This document shows, in pieces, positions 1 to 10,884 of a stretch of 64,000 nt of DNA. Origin of the DNA: Canna indica (lineage: Eukaryota; Streptophyta; Magnoliopsida; Zingiberales; Cannaceae); assembly GCA_034359265.1 (NCBI GenBank), contig CP136893.1, positions 19,476,001 through 19,540,000 on the forward strand. Reading direction: 5' to 3'. The notes beneath the pieces were generated by a model. It saw nothing but the letters and a program-made list of their open reading frames with translations. It did not search any database and had not been told where the DNA came from. The translations under genes and the position numbers were made by a program. Positions within the stretch are counted from its first letter, which is position 1. Every line of letters starts with the position of its first letter.

Positions 1-420
1 GCACCACCAGCTCCAACTCAAAACACTCCTCAACCCTAACTATCAAACTGTCTACTGAAACAAACCCCGAGATCCGAAATTACAAATCCCATCATTCCAT
101 CAGCTCAAAGCACTCAACAGCTTAACCAATTAAAGAAACTGCAGCTCCAGAGCTCAAATCTGCGGAGAAGCATCAACCGCCGGAGAGACCACCGCAAGTC
201 CGAGCTCGGGAACCCTAATTTCGACCGAACTCCAGTAGGACACCCTCCAAAAGTCAGTCCTTGACGAAATAGCAGAGACTGGAGCAGAGATCCGTACACG
301 CTCGATGCCGGAGAAGATCGAAACAAAACCGAGAGAGAGAAAAATATTAACGGGAAAAATGAAAAGAAAACTAAAAGGAGGGTTTCGAAGAGGGAGCTGC
401 TTCCGCTGCCCCTCGAAGAT
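1..420 (-). other. possible 5' end (leader/first exon) of a minus-strand gene off the left edge
   Basis: Read on the minus strand, this stretch is moderately GC-rich and pyrimidine-rich. It contains the 'TTAGGGTT' context common in plant 5' leaders. A short open frame (114-326, minus) runs through it, but I recognise no protein domain. The change to AT-rich sequence to the right would fit a promoter. It could equally be non-coding sequence. Confidence 0.2.
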
Positions 421-1436
421 ATAGAGAAGATTCGATATACCGATACGTTCTCGCGATTTATGCGTACATGTAGCGGAAATGACGTATCGGCAACGGCGTA
501 TCCTGCGGTTTGTAAAATTCCACGTTGCAGAGATGCTTTGTTGGATCCTGTTTAGCCGTCAGATTCAGTGTCTGATATATTCCATGGGGTACGAGGAGAG
601 TGAGGCGGGGTGATACGAACAACGTTCAACCAGGGACGAAATCAGGGGTATCGGGAGGGCGTTTTGGTCATATGCTGGAATTGTTGTGATGCCGTCCAAT
701 TACGAAGTGCCACGAAGTACGTCGCCAGGTTGAAGACTTGTTGAAATAAATGGATGTCAGTGGACGTCTGGACGACCGATCGTGTTCTGCCTCGTGGTAG
801 ATTGGCTGAAGTAGTTAACAACTTTGAAATTTTAGTAAAATTAGAAGGAAATCAAAAAATGAGTAGAAACATAAATTATTAAATTTTAAATAATATTTCT
901 ATGAAAAAATCTATTGCATATTAGGAATATATTTTAAATTTTTAAGTAATTTCCTTTTTATTTTATCCCCATATTTAGAAGAAATTTTACTTTTTGACAC
1001 CTCAACTTTAATTTACTACTTTAGTCATTAAAATTTTAAAGATTTTCCCTTAAATTTATTTTAATTTTCACTTTAATGTTTACCATTTAAAAAGTTTCAC
1101 TTTCTCACTTATTTGTATTTTATTAAATTGTTACCATTTAAGAGTTAAAGTAATAATCAAAATTGAAATTAATCATTTACATTTCCCGAAATTTTTCATT
1201 TTCTAAGTTAAAATAAACGATCCTGTGATCCTGTCTATTGAAAATGATTTGGAAAGTGAAACCTAATTTCGATAATCGCCTTAAGAGGCTAAAACGATTA
1301 AAAATTAATTAATTAATTAATGTCAATTTTTGGATGAAGTAAAATAAGGATGAAAATATTTGGACAAGAAAATTTTGTATTCTTTTCATCGTAATTTTTA
1401 AAAATGTCTGTTTATTAATTAAACAGGATTTTCATG
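421..1436. other. AT-rich intergenic sequence
   Basis: No open frame with recognisable domains, no RNA gene and no repeat with clear ends was found. The first ~400 bp are of mixed composition and the rest is very AT-rich. Confidence 0.6.
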
Positions 1437-2102
1437 AAGGAGGCGTTTGATTGGCCGTAAGTGGCAAATGTTGCAAAAAATAAACTTGCATGCAAAAGTA
1501 AATGCTCGCGAATAAAATTTTCAGTCTAAGATCTCGTTTGGTTGACATGGGAAGTAACTTTCTGCAAAAAATTATAATTCACATGAATTAATTTTCTATA
1601 TGTATTTTTCGTGAAGTATTTAAAAAGTGTTTGATTGATAAAAGATTAATTCATAGAAAGTGCAATTTCCCCCTTAGAACATATTTGGTTGACATGAGTA
1701 GAAGTACATATCAAATGACCAATATATTTTTAAAAAAATCTCTTTATAAAATAATATTTTAATTTATATGCATTAGTATATATATATATATATATACTTT
1801 ACTATATATGAAAAATTAATTTTTATTTATAATTAATATGAAAAAATTATATATTTTTATTAAAAACAAATTAAAATAAAATAAATATGTAAAAAATTCA
1901 AGGATTATCTAATCTATAATGTTGAAAATATAAATTATAAATTTTGTACTAAATGCAAATATAATGGTGAAATTGACTTTTTGTTCAAATACAATGCATG
2001 AAGTGCAATTTACCTAGGGGGCCTAAGTAAGTTATTTCCTGCATTTTGCAGAAAGTTGCACTTGCTCAGAAAATTATATTTCCTGCAAAATACAGGAAGT
2101 GT
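1437..2102. repeat. dispersed repeat, left part, interrupted by CACTA-1
   Basis: The sequence starts with GGCGTTTGATTGGCCGTAAG and carries several 'GTTTGGTTGACATG' phrases. Its first ~85 bp align, in reverse orientation, with 55945-56032, which reads GGCGTTTGGTTGCCCGCAAG on its minus strand. A looser relative lies at 17257-17460. The repeat resumes after the CACTA element at 9133. It includes a (TA)n run near 1777-1796. The superfamily could not be assigned. Confidence 0.5.
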
Positions 2103-2117
2103 CACTACTAGAAATTG

Positions 2118-2327
2118 GTTCTTCAGCAACGGCTATCAGCAACGATCGCTTAAGCCATTGCAGATATATTATATCTGCAACGGCTTTTTAACGGACACGT
2201 GAGCCGTTGCAGATATTAATTACCTCAGCAACAGCGTTCTAATGGACAAGTGATCCGTTGCTGATGATTAACTTATCAGCAACGGCTTTCTAACGGCTAA
2301 GTGAGCCGTTGCTGATAAGTTTATATA
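2118..2327. repeat. CACTA-1 5' subterminal repeats (CAACGGCT palindromes)
   Basis: At least three imperfect inverted repeats are built from CAACGGCT ... AGCCGTTG. The clearest has 15-bp arms, TTATCAGCAACGGCT and its complement, around 2274-2320. In En/Spm, comparable subterminal repeats bind the TNPA protein; a similar role here is inferred. The 3' end (8772-9118) carries the same motif. Confidence 0.8.
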
Positions 2328-2331
2328 GGGC

Positions 2332-2338
2332 ACGCGAT
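2332..2338 (+). promoter_or_regulatory. putative TATA box of CACTA-1
   Basis: TATATAG lies immediately downstream of the subterminal repeats and just before a CT-rich, leader-like stretch. This is where an En/Spm-type promoter is expected. No transcript evidence is available. Confidence 0.35.
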
Positions 2339-2789
2339 CGCGTCTGCCCCCTTCTTCCTCTGCCCACCGTTGCTGCTCTCTTCCGACGTCGCTGTCGCTG
2401 CCGACGTCACCGCCCCGTCCTCGACCTCCCATTCCGACCTCCACCTCACGTTCGATTCGAGGTATTTCTCGCCGCCTCTGACCCCCTATTTGTTAGAGCC
2501 GACCGAAACCCTTAAAATAGGATTTCGGCAGGCGACCGATGATTTATGCAGTGTCCGGACACTAGACGCCGGCGCCGAAAATGCTTTTATATATATATAT
2601 ATATATTAATTATTTATTTGAATTAATTGTTCAATTAATTGTTTAATTTGTTAGATTACTTTTTTAGTGTTTAGATTAATTATTATGATTTTTAGATTAA
2701 TTGTTAGAGTTTAGATTAATATTATGTTTTAGATTAATAATTATAGGTTAATTATTTAAATTAGTTAAAATGTTAATTAGTCCGGAGTA

Positions 2790-2967
2790 GTCCTCAGTGG
2801 ACTCGCGCCGAAATTGTCCACTTCGAACTTGCGGCAGAATCGTCAATTTCGGACTCGTGCTGGAATCGTCCACTTCGGACTCGCGCCGAAATCGTCCATT
2901 TCGAACTTCCGCTGGAATCGTCCAATTTTGACTCGTGTCGAAATTATCCACTATGGACTCGAACTGA
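2790..2967 (+). repeat. 26-bp minisatellite in the CACTA-1 leader (about 7 copies)
   Basis: Tandem units begin at 2790, 2816, 2842, 2868, 2894, 2920 and 2946. Each is 26 bp of the form GTCCACTTCGGACTCGCG followed by CCGAAATC. Several units can fold locally (TTCGG ... CCGAA). A homologous array with the same period and copy number lies at 10550-10730 in CACTA-2. By analogy it may correspond to the GC-rich downstream control region of maize Spm; that link is inference. Confidence 0.85.
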
Positions 2968-3069
2968 CTTGAAACATTTAGAAAATAATCATCCATCCGA
3001 CGAGTTGATACGTTTCACGTACGCATCGACGAGTCAGATATGATTTAGCAAAACCTTAGATTCGTTCGG

Positions 3070-3123
3070 GGGTTGTATATTCGTGTAAAAGAAGTAGATG
3101 ATCTTTTATACGACGTACAACCC
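3070..3123 (+). other. short conserved hairpin in the CACTA-1 leader
   Basis: GGGTTGTATATTCGTGTAAA (3070-3089) pairs with TTTTATACGACGTACAACCC (3104-3123). This gives a stem of about 20 bp with few mismatches and a loop of about 14 nt. The same structure is present at 10797-10849 in CACTA-2. Confidence 0.65.
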
Positions 3124-3160
3124 TTGAATTATCCCTGATTGGACAATTTGATAATATAAT

Positions 3161-3340
3161 TATTTGTATTGCACTTACATTTTTCTTTTAACCGTTAACT
3201 TATTCTAAATTTTGGCAGCATCTCTCTTGTTCTCTAATACGCGCCCAAATGATATGCGTATTCGGAGAACTGTAGGGAGATGCTGCCAAAATTTAGAATG
3301 AAGATAGCGGTTAAAAAAAATATTTAGTGTAATATAAATA
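3161..3340 (+). ncRNA. long conserved hairpin upstream of the CACTA-1 transposase (candidate small-RNA precursor)
   Basis: Arms of about 80 nt (3161-3242 and 3254-3340) pair over almost their whole length around a 10-12 nt loop. The best-paired core holds ATTCTAAATTTTGGCAGC near 3205-3220 and its complement near 3283-3300. It ends 77 bp before the transposase ATG. CACTA-2 keeps the same foldback at 10885-11070, with paired substitutions on both arms. The shape would suit a miRNA- or siRNA-generating precursor or a structured leader. The RNA class is inferred. Confidence 0.5.
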
Positions 3341-3416
3341 ATATAAATTCCGAATGGAATAGAACAATCTCACCTAAAGGCATTAACCAAAGAAATTATC
3401 ATTGATTGATAGAATC

Positions 3417-6400
3417 ATGTCGGCTGATTGAAGTTGGATGTACCGACGTCTTGATCTTGGAGCTTTAAAGAATGAGTTTCGATTAGGCGTAACTTATTTC
3501 CTAAATTTTGCCTATTCAAATAGGAAATTCGTTAGCATTAGTGATAAAATCCGATTTCCCTACCGCATTTGCTTGAATGGATGATTTTTGGATCGGGAAA
3601 CTATCACTCTGCATCTATATAGCAAAGGATTTGCACAAAGATATTTTCTATGGACTTGTCACGGGGAGTCACGTGAAGTCGGGACGTCAAGCAATCCAGT
3701 CGTTCAGACACATGGTGAATCTTCCTATGCTAGTGTTTCTTCATCCAGTCAATCTAATCCCTATAGAACTATGATACTTGATAGTCCTGGGGTCAATTCC
3801 ACCTGAATGGTAATGTTGATCGGCCAGTTACTGAGACGTCAGTCCCACTAGATACTACAGAGATTGATATCACAGAAGTACAAACCGTAGTAGAGATTGA
3901 ATTGCCGAATAAAGAAGCTGTAGAATTTTACGAGATGTTGAAAGCTGCCAATGAACCTTTGTATGAGAATTGTCCTAAATACACTAGGTTTTTAGCAATG
4001 ACGCATCTCCTAAACATCAAGGCCGATTGTAATATCAGCGGGGTTGCGTATGATCGGATTGCAGGATTGATTAATGGAATGCTGCGTACTGATAACAAGT
4101 TTGAGCCAACTTTTTATAAAACTAAAAAATTGATGAGAAAATTGGGGCTAGGGTACGAAAAAATACACGCGTGCCAAAATAACTAAATTTTATATTATAA
4201 AGAAAATGTGTAGTTTGATAAATACCTTGTATGTCAACATCCTCGTTACAAGAAGAAGAAATCTGTCCGACAAAAAAATATCTCGTTTAAGGTGTTTCGG
4301 TATTTTCCACTAACACCGAGACTTCAAAGATTATTCATGTCGGAAAAGACGGCCCCCTACATGAGTTGGCATGCAAGAAGTCATGATGATACAGTAATGA
4401 CTCATCCATCCGACAGTGAAGCATGGAAATATTTGGGTACATGTTATCCTTCATTTGCTAGGGATACTAGAAATATTAGATTATGATTGTGCACAGATGG
4501 TTTTAATCCGTTTGGACATTCTGCAACCCCTTATTCAGTTTGGCCGGTGCTGCTGACAGTTTATAATTTGTCACCATCAATGTGTATGAAAGATGAATTT
4601 ATTTATCTTTCGATGATTATTCCGAGTCCTAAGGGTCCATGAAAAGAAATTGACGTGTTTCGCAGACCCTTGATAGATGAATTGAAAACATTGTGGACTG
4701 AGGGAGCTGTCACTTATGATTGTCATCGGAAGCAAAACTTCAATTTAAAGGCCACGATCTTATGGACAATCAATGATTTCCCGGCATACGGCATGTTGTC
4801 TAATTAAAGCCCTCACGGCCGACTCTCTTGTCTGTATTGTATGGAACACTCTAAATCAATCAATCTTCAGAATAGATGAAAAATCTCATTCTTTGATTGT
4901 CATCGTCGATTCCTACCGGCTAACCATCAGTATTGAAGGAATCGTAATAAATTTACTAAGGGCAGAGTCGAAAGAGACAGACCACTACCGATGTTGTTTG
5001 GTGAACAAATATTATCACGTGTTTCAGCACTTCCAAATATAGTATTTGGTCGGAATGAAAGAGTGTCAGGCTTTGGTCAAACACATAACTGGATAAAAAA
5101 AAGTATCTTTTGGGAATTGCCCTATTGGAGTTCATTATTGATTCGACATAATTTAGATGTCATGCACATTAAAAAAAATGTGTTTGATAATATTTTCAAC
5201 ACTTTGATGGATGTTTTCGGAAAAACTAAAGATAATGTCAAAGCCCGACATGATATGAAAATACTTTGTAAGAGACCAGAGTTGGAGTTACAAGAGGTCA
5301 ACAGACGATATCTGAAATCGAAGGCCCCGTATATGTTAAATGAACAACAGATCAAAGATGTTTGTCAATGGACAAAAGAACCCAGATTACCCGATGGATA
5401 TGCTTCAAACTTATCTCGATGTGTGAACGTCGATGATTGCAAAATATCAGGGATGAAGAGCCATGATTGCCATGTATTTGCTTCAAACTTCATGTAGAGA
5501 TTGCTTCTGATCGCATTCCGAGATCTTCTACCTGATAATATTTGGGGTCCGTTGATTGAATTAAGTATATTTTTTAGAAACATTTGTGCAAATATCCTTC
5601 GAGTTGAAGATATGTCAACACTTGAAAGTAATATTGTTGAAATCATATGCAAACTAGAGTAGTTTTCCCCCCCTGCATTTTTTAACTCGATGGAGCATCT
5701 ACTGATACACTTGGCATACGAGGCACGAGTTGGTGGCCTCATTCAATATCGGTGGATGTACTTATTTGGAAGATACATGAATCGTCTGAAGAAAAAAGTA
5801 AAGAACACCGCAGCTGTTGAAGGATCAATATCTGAATCGTATATCATCCAAGAAATTTTAATATTCTACTCATTTTACTTTGAATCGACAATACAAACAA
5901 GATTTAATCGTCTTCCACGTAACAACGACGGGGGAGTTCGACATTCAGATGGACGTTTAAATATATTTTGTCACTCTGGTCATGCTTTTGGTTCTCGTCC
6001 ATCTCGACACTTAAGCGAGGAAGAGTATCATTTGACACACTTGTATGTATTACTCAATTGTCCAGAGATTGAACAATTCATTGAAATATTTGACATTGAT
6101 GTGGTGCAAAAATACTCTATTCACAACGATCAAGAATTAGAGAGATTACGGAATCGTGATTTCCCTACATGGTTTCAAGCTTACAGCAAAGATCACCGAG
6201 CTGAAATAGATGAAAGAATATTTGAGTTTGTTAATGGACCGTCGCAACTAGTGTCCTGTTATAGCGGATATTTTGTTAATGGATACAAATTTCACATGGT
6301 GGAATATGCATTTACAAAGAAGACGATGAATGTCGGGGTCTGCATGAAAGGGACAACCTATGTTGAATGTGATATGAATTTTTATGGACTGGTGGAAGAA

Positions 6401-6888
6401 GTGATAAAGTTGCACTACTTCGGCTTAAAATCAGTGATCCTATTTAGATGTCATTGGTTCGATACAATGGAAAGAGGCATGAAAGTTCATCTAAAATACA
6501 AACTTGTTGGAGTTAATTACAAATCAAAATTGGCAGCAAATGAGCATTTTATATTGGCATCACAAGCCGAACAAGTATAAATTACGCGACGTATCTAGCT
6601 CGAAATAAAGATAGAGCAGATTGGCGTGTAGTCTGTAAGACTAAAGGTAGAGAAAAAATTGATCCGATAGTAGGAGAAAATGAGTCGATACCTAATGTGA
6701 CAGATGGTTTCTATCAAGAAAATGATCCTTCTGCTGTAGATCGTATTATTTCAATACTCGAGGATGCAGACACAGCGTCAATTCAATTAAAAGTTGAATA
6801 TATTGATGATGACGATCATGAAATTGAGGAAGTTGAAGATGAAGAAGATGAAGAAGAGGAAGATTATTACTCAGATGATGAGGAATAA
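3417..6888 (+). pseudogene. tnp2-type (TNPD-like) CACTA transposase, decayed
   Basis: The frame starts ATG TCG GCT GAT and then reads TGA where CACTA-2 has CGA, an Arg-to-stop change typical of methyl-CpG decay. Homology continues through the transposase-associated N-terminal domain and the tnp2 core. The core shows RYFPLTPRLQRLF (~4300), FNPFG (~4500), IDELKTLW (~4680), WTINDFPAYG (~4760) and VMHIKKNVFDN (~5160). A DUF4218-like region (~5460-5920) follows, then a DUF4216-like segment with RCHWFDT (~6450) and an acidic tail (~6800-6888). In-frame stops (for example 4184-4186) and several frameshifts break it. No intron is needed to follow the homology. The product in related elements binds the termini and catalyses excision; this copy cannot make it whole. 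Confidence 0.9.
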
Positions 6889-6963
6889 TTGTAAAGTATA
6901 TCTTATATTAAATATATCTCTACTATATATATAATAATCTAATTATATGTCTATTCGACAGAT

Positions 6964-8524
6964 ATGTTTGGTCGTGGTTATCGTCGCAGGAGAGCTTCGG
7001 AGTCTCCGATCGGTGAGACTCCAGCACTTACTCATGCTGCTGATTCTCTTATTGTTGATCCTCCTGCCGATGATACTGCTAAGGCTAGTACATCCAAACG
7101 CAGGCGGCCACACGGGCCGAACACGTGGTAGCCTCCACCAGCCGCAGAGTCACGCAGATTCATTAGCGTGATTGGGGAGCGATAATATATCATGAATTAT
7201 GAATCATTAACAATTCATTATATCATAATATAATATTAAATTTTATTTTTGTTGTGTAGGTTTGAGCAAGAAGAAGTGCCAATGAGCATTTCTTCTACCA
7301 TTCGACGATATATGAACGGGGCATGACCCACGTGGTCTCATGTGCCTAGTGAGCACGTCGATATGCTATGGCGCGAGTTTGAGGCACGTATTTTTTTTTT
7401 TTTATACATGCATGATGATTAATATTGGTACTGATATTATTATTTTGCAAGCTCACTATACATGGGCTGAGGACCAGAGACCCTTCATTTACGCTATCTG
7501 GGAGGCTATTTCCCGGACAAGGTACAACGAGCAGCTGGGGCAGGCCCGATCCCATTCGATGGCCCGAGCTGGGACCACTAACATCGCGGAGACTCGGGGA
7601 TACGACCTCGATTGGATTACTCCGGATATATGGGACCAACTCGTGGCATTATGGTCGACGGATCATTGGCAAGAGGTTTCTAGGACTGCGGCTAGAAACC
7701 GCATGTCGGGGGGAGGAGCGCGTCACACTGGCGGCCCGATTGCATTTGCTGTGCACGCGAACTATATGGTAAGTATACCTTAATTTTAATTACATATTTT
7801 ATTTATTACTCTGTGTACTAATTAATGTATTTGTTTTATAAATATAGACGACGGTGTTGGACGACGGGACTATCCAGCGATCCTCCCCGATGGTGGTGTT
7901 TGAGCGGACTCACCGTCGAGTGCATGGGACGGGGAAGTACGTCGACAACCGCGTTGCATACATTATGGTAAGTATATTTGTTTAAATTATTCATTATTTA
8001 TTTATAATTTAAGTTTTATGAAAAATATTAAATAAAAAGTTAAACTCGAGTATGAGACCTACAGTCAGACGGTGATACAGCACGGAGGCACCCCCGAGGA
8101 CTTTGACGCAGGAGCGTGGGTCGAGGCTGCAGGTGGCTGGGACCACGGTCGCGTGTATGATTTTACAAATAGTGGTCATGCGCGAGCCGTGCTAGGCCCG
8201 CTTGGGGCACCGACCCCTCCGCATGTTGATGAGCGGCCATCCACCTCCAGGTCCAGTTCTGATCACAGTACCAGGATAAGGACACTAGAGGAGACGGTCG
8301 TGCATCAGAGTCAAATGATGGCGGAGATGCATGCTATGCTACGCAACATCTCAGCTCATACCGGAGCAGGCATCCGCTCGGCATCATCTGATCCATCGTC
8401 CTTGAGTCAGTCCACACCGGTGTACACCCAACTACCCAAGCACTCCAGACCCCGCCGTATGATCCAGACCATCTTCCATTGTCATCGTGAGATTTATTGT
8501 TTTTTTATTGACTTTGTTACTTAG
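6964..8524 (+). pseudogene. CACTA second gene, Transposase_24 (Ptta/En/Spm) type, decayed
   Basis: The first exon begins ATG TTT GGT CGT, is rich in Arg and Pro, and has an internal TAG. Later exons are approximately 7260-7383, 7452-7768, 7848-7967 and 8051-8524, bounded by GT ... AG or decayed forms of it. The third exon contains WDQLVALW, HWQEVS and RNRMSGG. The fourth carries FERTHRR and the last carries GGTPEDFDAGAWVEAAGGW. A heptad-like stretch near 8270-8340 suggests a coiled coil. The pattern matches the plant Ptta/En/Spm family, thought to bind subterminal repeats as TNPA does. Exon 4 is exactly 120 nt here and in CACTA-2. Donors of introns 1 and 2 look mutated. Confidence 0.75.
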
Positions 8525-8771
8525 ATACTATACTTGATTAATTTGTTTTGTTTGGATATTGATACTTCAAATTTGCATTTGAATAGTTTTTATACGATTG
8601 TGGATAATTATAAATATTAGTATAATTGTTTTAATGTATATCTGGGTGTATTTGTGATGTGTGAATGAATGTATTTATGGGTGTATGGGTGTGTGAGTTA
8701 TATATAAGATAATGTATCAATGTATTAAATGGAAATTTGGAATTTTAGATTTTTTCGGTTGCAGGTTGTAG

Positions 8772-9118
8772 TCATCAGCAACGGCTTTTCCACGGTAGTC
8801 CGTGGGAAAGTCGTTACTAAAAGTGTATCGTAAGTCGTTGCTGATGTCATACAGCAACGGTCTTTCACTAACGAGTTTGCTACGGACACGCGGGCCGTTG
8901 CTAATAATTGTTATCAACAACGGAACCAGGTCCATGGCAAATTCGTTGCTGATAATATTATTAGCAACGACGCGAGTGGTCATTGCTGATCCGTTGCTAA
9001 ATTATCAGCAACGTGTTTTTCTGCCACGGCTCCGTTGCAACGATTGGGGCCGTTGCAAGCCGTTGCTAATGGTTTTCAGCAACGGATCAACAACGGCTTC
9101 AACCATTGCTGATGTCCA
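8772..9118. repeat. CACTA-1 3' subterminal repeats
   Basis: Many copies of CAGCAACGG, or its complement CCGTTGCTG, run in both directions up to the terminal inverted repeat. They mirror the 5' array. Confidence 0.8.
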
Positions 9119-9132
9119 TTATTCCAGTAGTG

Positions 9133-9600
9133 TGTGTCAACCAAACATGAGCTCTTTTTCCTACTTCTTGGGAAGTATAACTTCTTGCATAAAAGTATTG
9201 TCAATCAAATGAGACATAATATTTGGTTGCTTGTAAGTAGAATTGCAATTTCTATTTGAAAATATTTGGTTGATTGTAAATAAAAGTTGTAATTACATTT
9301 GCAACTTGCATATTCATATTTGGATATGGTAATTTTGGTCTGGTCCAATAGCCTGACACGATAAAATCATGCTCGGGCCAAAGGATGTAGGTCTGACCCA
9401 ACCTGATAGCATGGTAACCAGAGTCAAGAAAGGGGCGACCCATTTAGTTTTCGTAATCGTGCTAACGGGTCGGACCGTGATGATCCATTTAGTTTTTGTG
9501 TCATGCTGAGCCTGATTTTTCATGCCCAAATTTTTATCGGGTCAGGGCAAGGTACGTCATCCGATGAGTCGCCCCAAGGATAGACGACGCCTAAAATACT
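9133..9600. repeat. spacer between the two CACTA elements; right part of the interrupted repeat
   Basis: 9133-~9320 resumes the 'GGTTG' and 'TTGCAACTTGC' rich dispersed repeat cut by CACTA-1. The remainder to 9597 has no recognisable gene. ACT at 9598-9600 is the left target duplication of CACTA-2. Confidence 0.5.
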
Positions 9601-9617
9601 CACTACTAGAATATTGG

Positions 9618-10006
9618 CTATCAGCCACAGGGCTCATCGACGGCCGCCTCGGCCTTGAGAAGAATCCACGGTTCTCCGACAGCCACACAAGTCGTGGCTG
9701 ATATAACACCATCAGCCATGGCTCTTAAACGGTCGCCTCCGACCATCGCTCATATCCGTTGGAGCGTACAACGCGCGAAATGAAAAACCATATCAGCCAC
9801 GGCTTAGATAGGGCTATTGGAGCAGTCGGTGATATTATTAATAATTAGCAACGGCCAGGAGAGGCCGTTAGTGATAAAGTGATGGTGCGCACTCAGCGTA
9901 AAAAAAAAACAAATCACCGATGGCTCAGAGAGGGCCGCTTTGGCCGTAAGTGATATAGTAAATAAAGATCTACGGTTTACCAACGGCTGTCGAGCCGTTG
10001 GTGAGG
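9618..10006. repeat. CACTA-2 5' subterminal repeats
   Basis: Repeated ATCAGCCACGGCT-like motifs and complements occur (for example near 9618, 9709 and 9793). Towards the inside they change to CAACGGC forms (9846, 9979). The 3' array (16056-16545) carries the same mixture. Confidence 0.75.
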
Positions 10007-10549
10007 AAGGTTTTTATTTGCGTTCGCGCCCAACCCCTCTTCTTCCCTCGCTTTCTTTCTGCGCTCGAACCCTCGCCGCCTCTCGCTGCCTTTGACTTAG
10101 GTCAAACCCTCGAACCTCGACGCCTCCATCGATGTCCGTCGGTTCGCCGCCCGACGCCCGATGCCTACTCTGCGCGCTTCTCCGCTTGATAGCCGCCATC
10201 GACCGCTGCTTCTCTACTCGTCGATGCCTCCTCGCTATTCAGGTAATTCTTCTTCCCCCTCCGCCCGACATTGGTCGAAACCCTAGGTTTAGGCCATTAT
10301 CGGCCGGTTGTAGTGTAGGTTTTTTTAAATTTGTTAATTAAGTTAGATTAATTGTTGATTAGTTTAGGTTTTTTAATTTGTTGATTAATTGTTGAGGATT
10401 ATTACGTTAATTTTTATACTAGTGTTAATTTTGATTATTAATGTTGATTAATTTTATAGATTAATTATTATATTAATTGTTAGATTAATTTATCTTAATT
10501 TGTAGATAAATTTAGAATAATTAGTTAAAAGGTTGGTTAGTACAAAATC

Positions 10550-10730
10550 GTCCATAGTGGACTCGTGGCCAAATCGTCCATGGTGGACTCGCGCCGGAAT
10601 CGTCCTCTTTGGACCTGCGACCAAATCGTCCACGGTGGACTCGCGCCAGAATCGTCCACTTTGGACTCATGTCGGAATCGTCCACTTTGAACTCGCGCGG
10701 AATCGTCTGCTGTGGACTTGCACCGACGAG
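10550..10730 (+). repeat. 26-bp minisatellite in the CACTA-2 leader (about 7 copies)
   Basis: Units start at 10550, 10576, 10602, 10628, 10654, 10680 and about 10705. They have the form GTCCATGGTGGACTCGCG followed by CCGGAATC. Some units keep a short internal stem with different bases, for example TTTGG ... CCAAA where CACTA-1 has TTCGG ... CCGAA. Period and position match 2790-2967. Confidence 0.85.
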
Positions 10731-10796
10731 TTGATACATTTCACGTACGCATCGACGAGTTAAGTTTTAATTTTACAAAACCTTAGATCCGTTCGG

Positions 10797-10849
10797 GGGT
10801 TGTATGTTCGTGTAAACGAAGTAATGATCTTTTATACGACGTACAACCC
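10797..10849 (+). other. short conserved hairpin in the CACTA-2 leader
   Basis: GGGTTGTATGTTCGTGTAAA pairs with TTTATACGACGTACAACCC. It is the counterpart of 3070-3123, with differences mostly in the loop. Confidence 0.65.
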
Positions 10850-10884
10850 TTGAATTATCTCTAATTGGACAATTTGAAAACATA

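Larger units (their letters stand above)
2103..9132 (+). mobile_element. CACTA-1: full-length CACTA (En/Spm) DNA transposon
   Basis: The element begins CACTACTAGAAATTGG and ends with the inverse of CACTACTGGAATAATGG. It is flanked by a 3-bp target duplication TGT (2100-2102 and 9133-9135), the hallmark size for CACTA elements. Length is 7030 bp. Inside, in order, are 5' subterminal palindromic repeats, a TATA-like box, a 26-bp minisatellite, two leader hairpins, a tnp2-type transposase gene, a Transposase_24-type second gene with introns, and 3' subterminal repeats. Both genes carry stops, so the copy cannot be autonomous, although its ends look usable. It interrupts a dispersed repeat. Confidence 0.95.

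Noticed and set aside
2790..2967. 26-bp array as a CRISPR-like repeat
   Set aside because: Units abut directly with no unique spacers, the host is a plant, and the array lies inside a CACTA element.
3161..3340. Hairpin as a copy of rice miR820, or as a nested MITE
   Set aside because: I see no stretch matching the miR820 sequence as I know it. A MITE would not be expected to show matched changes on both arms in two elements, and no target duplication is visible.
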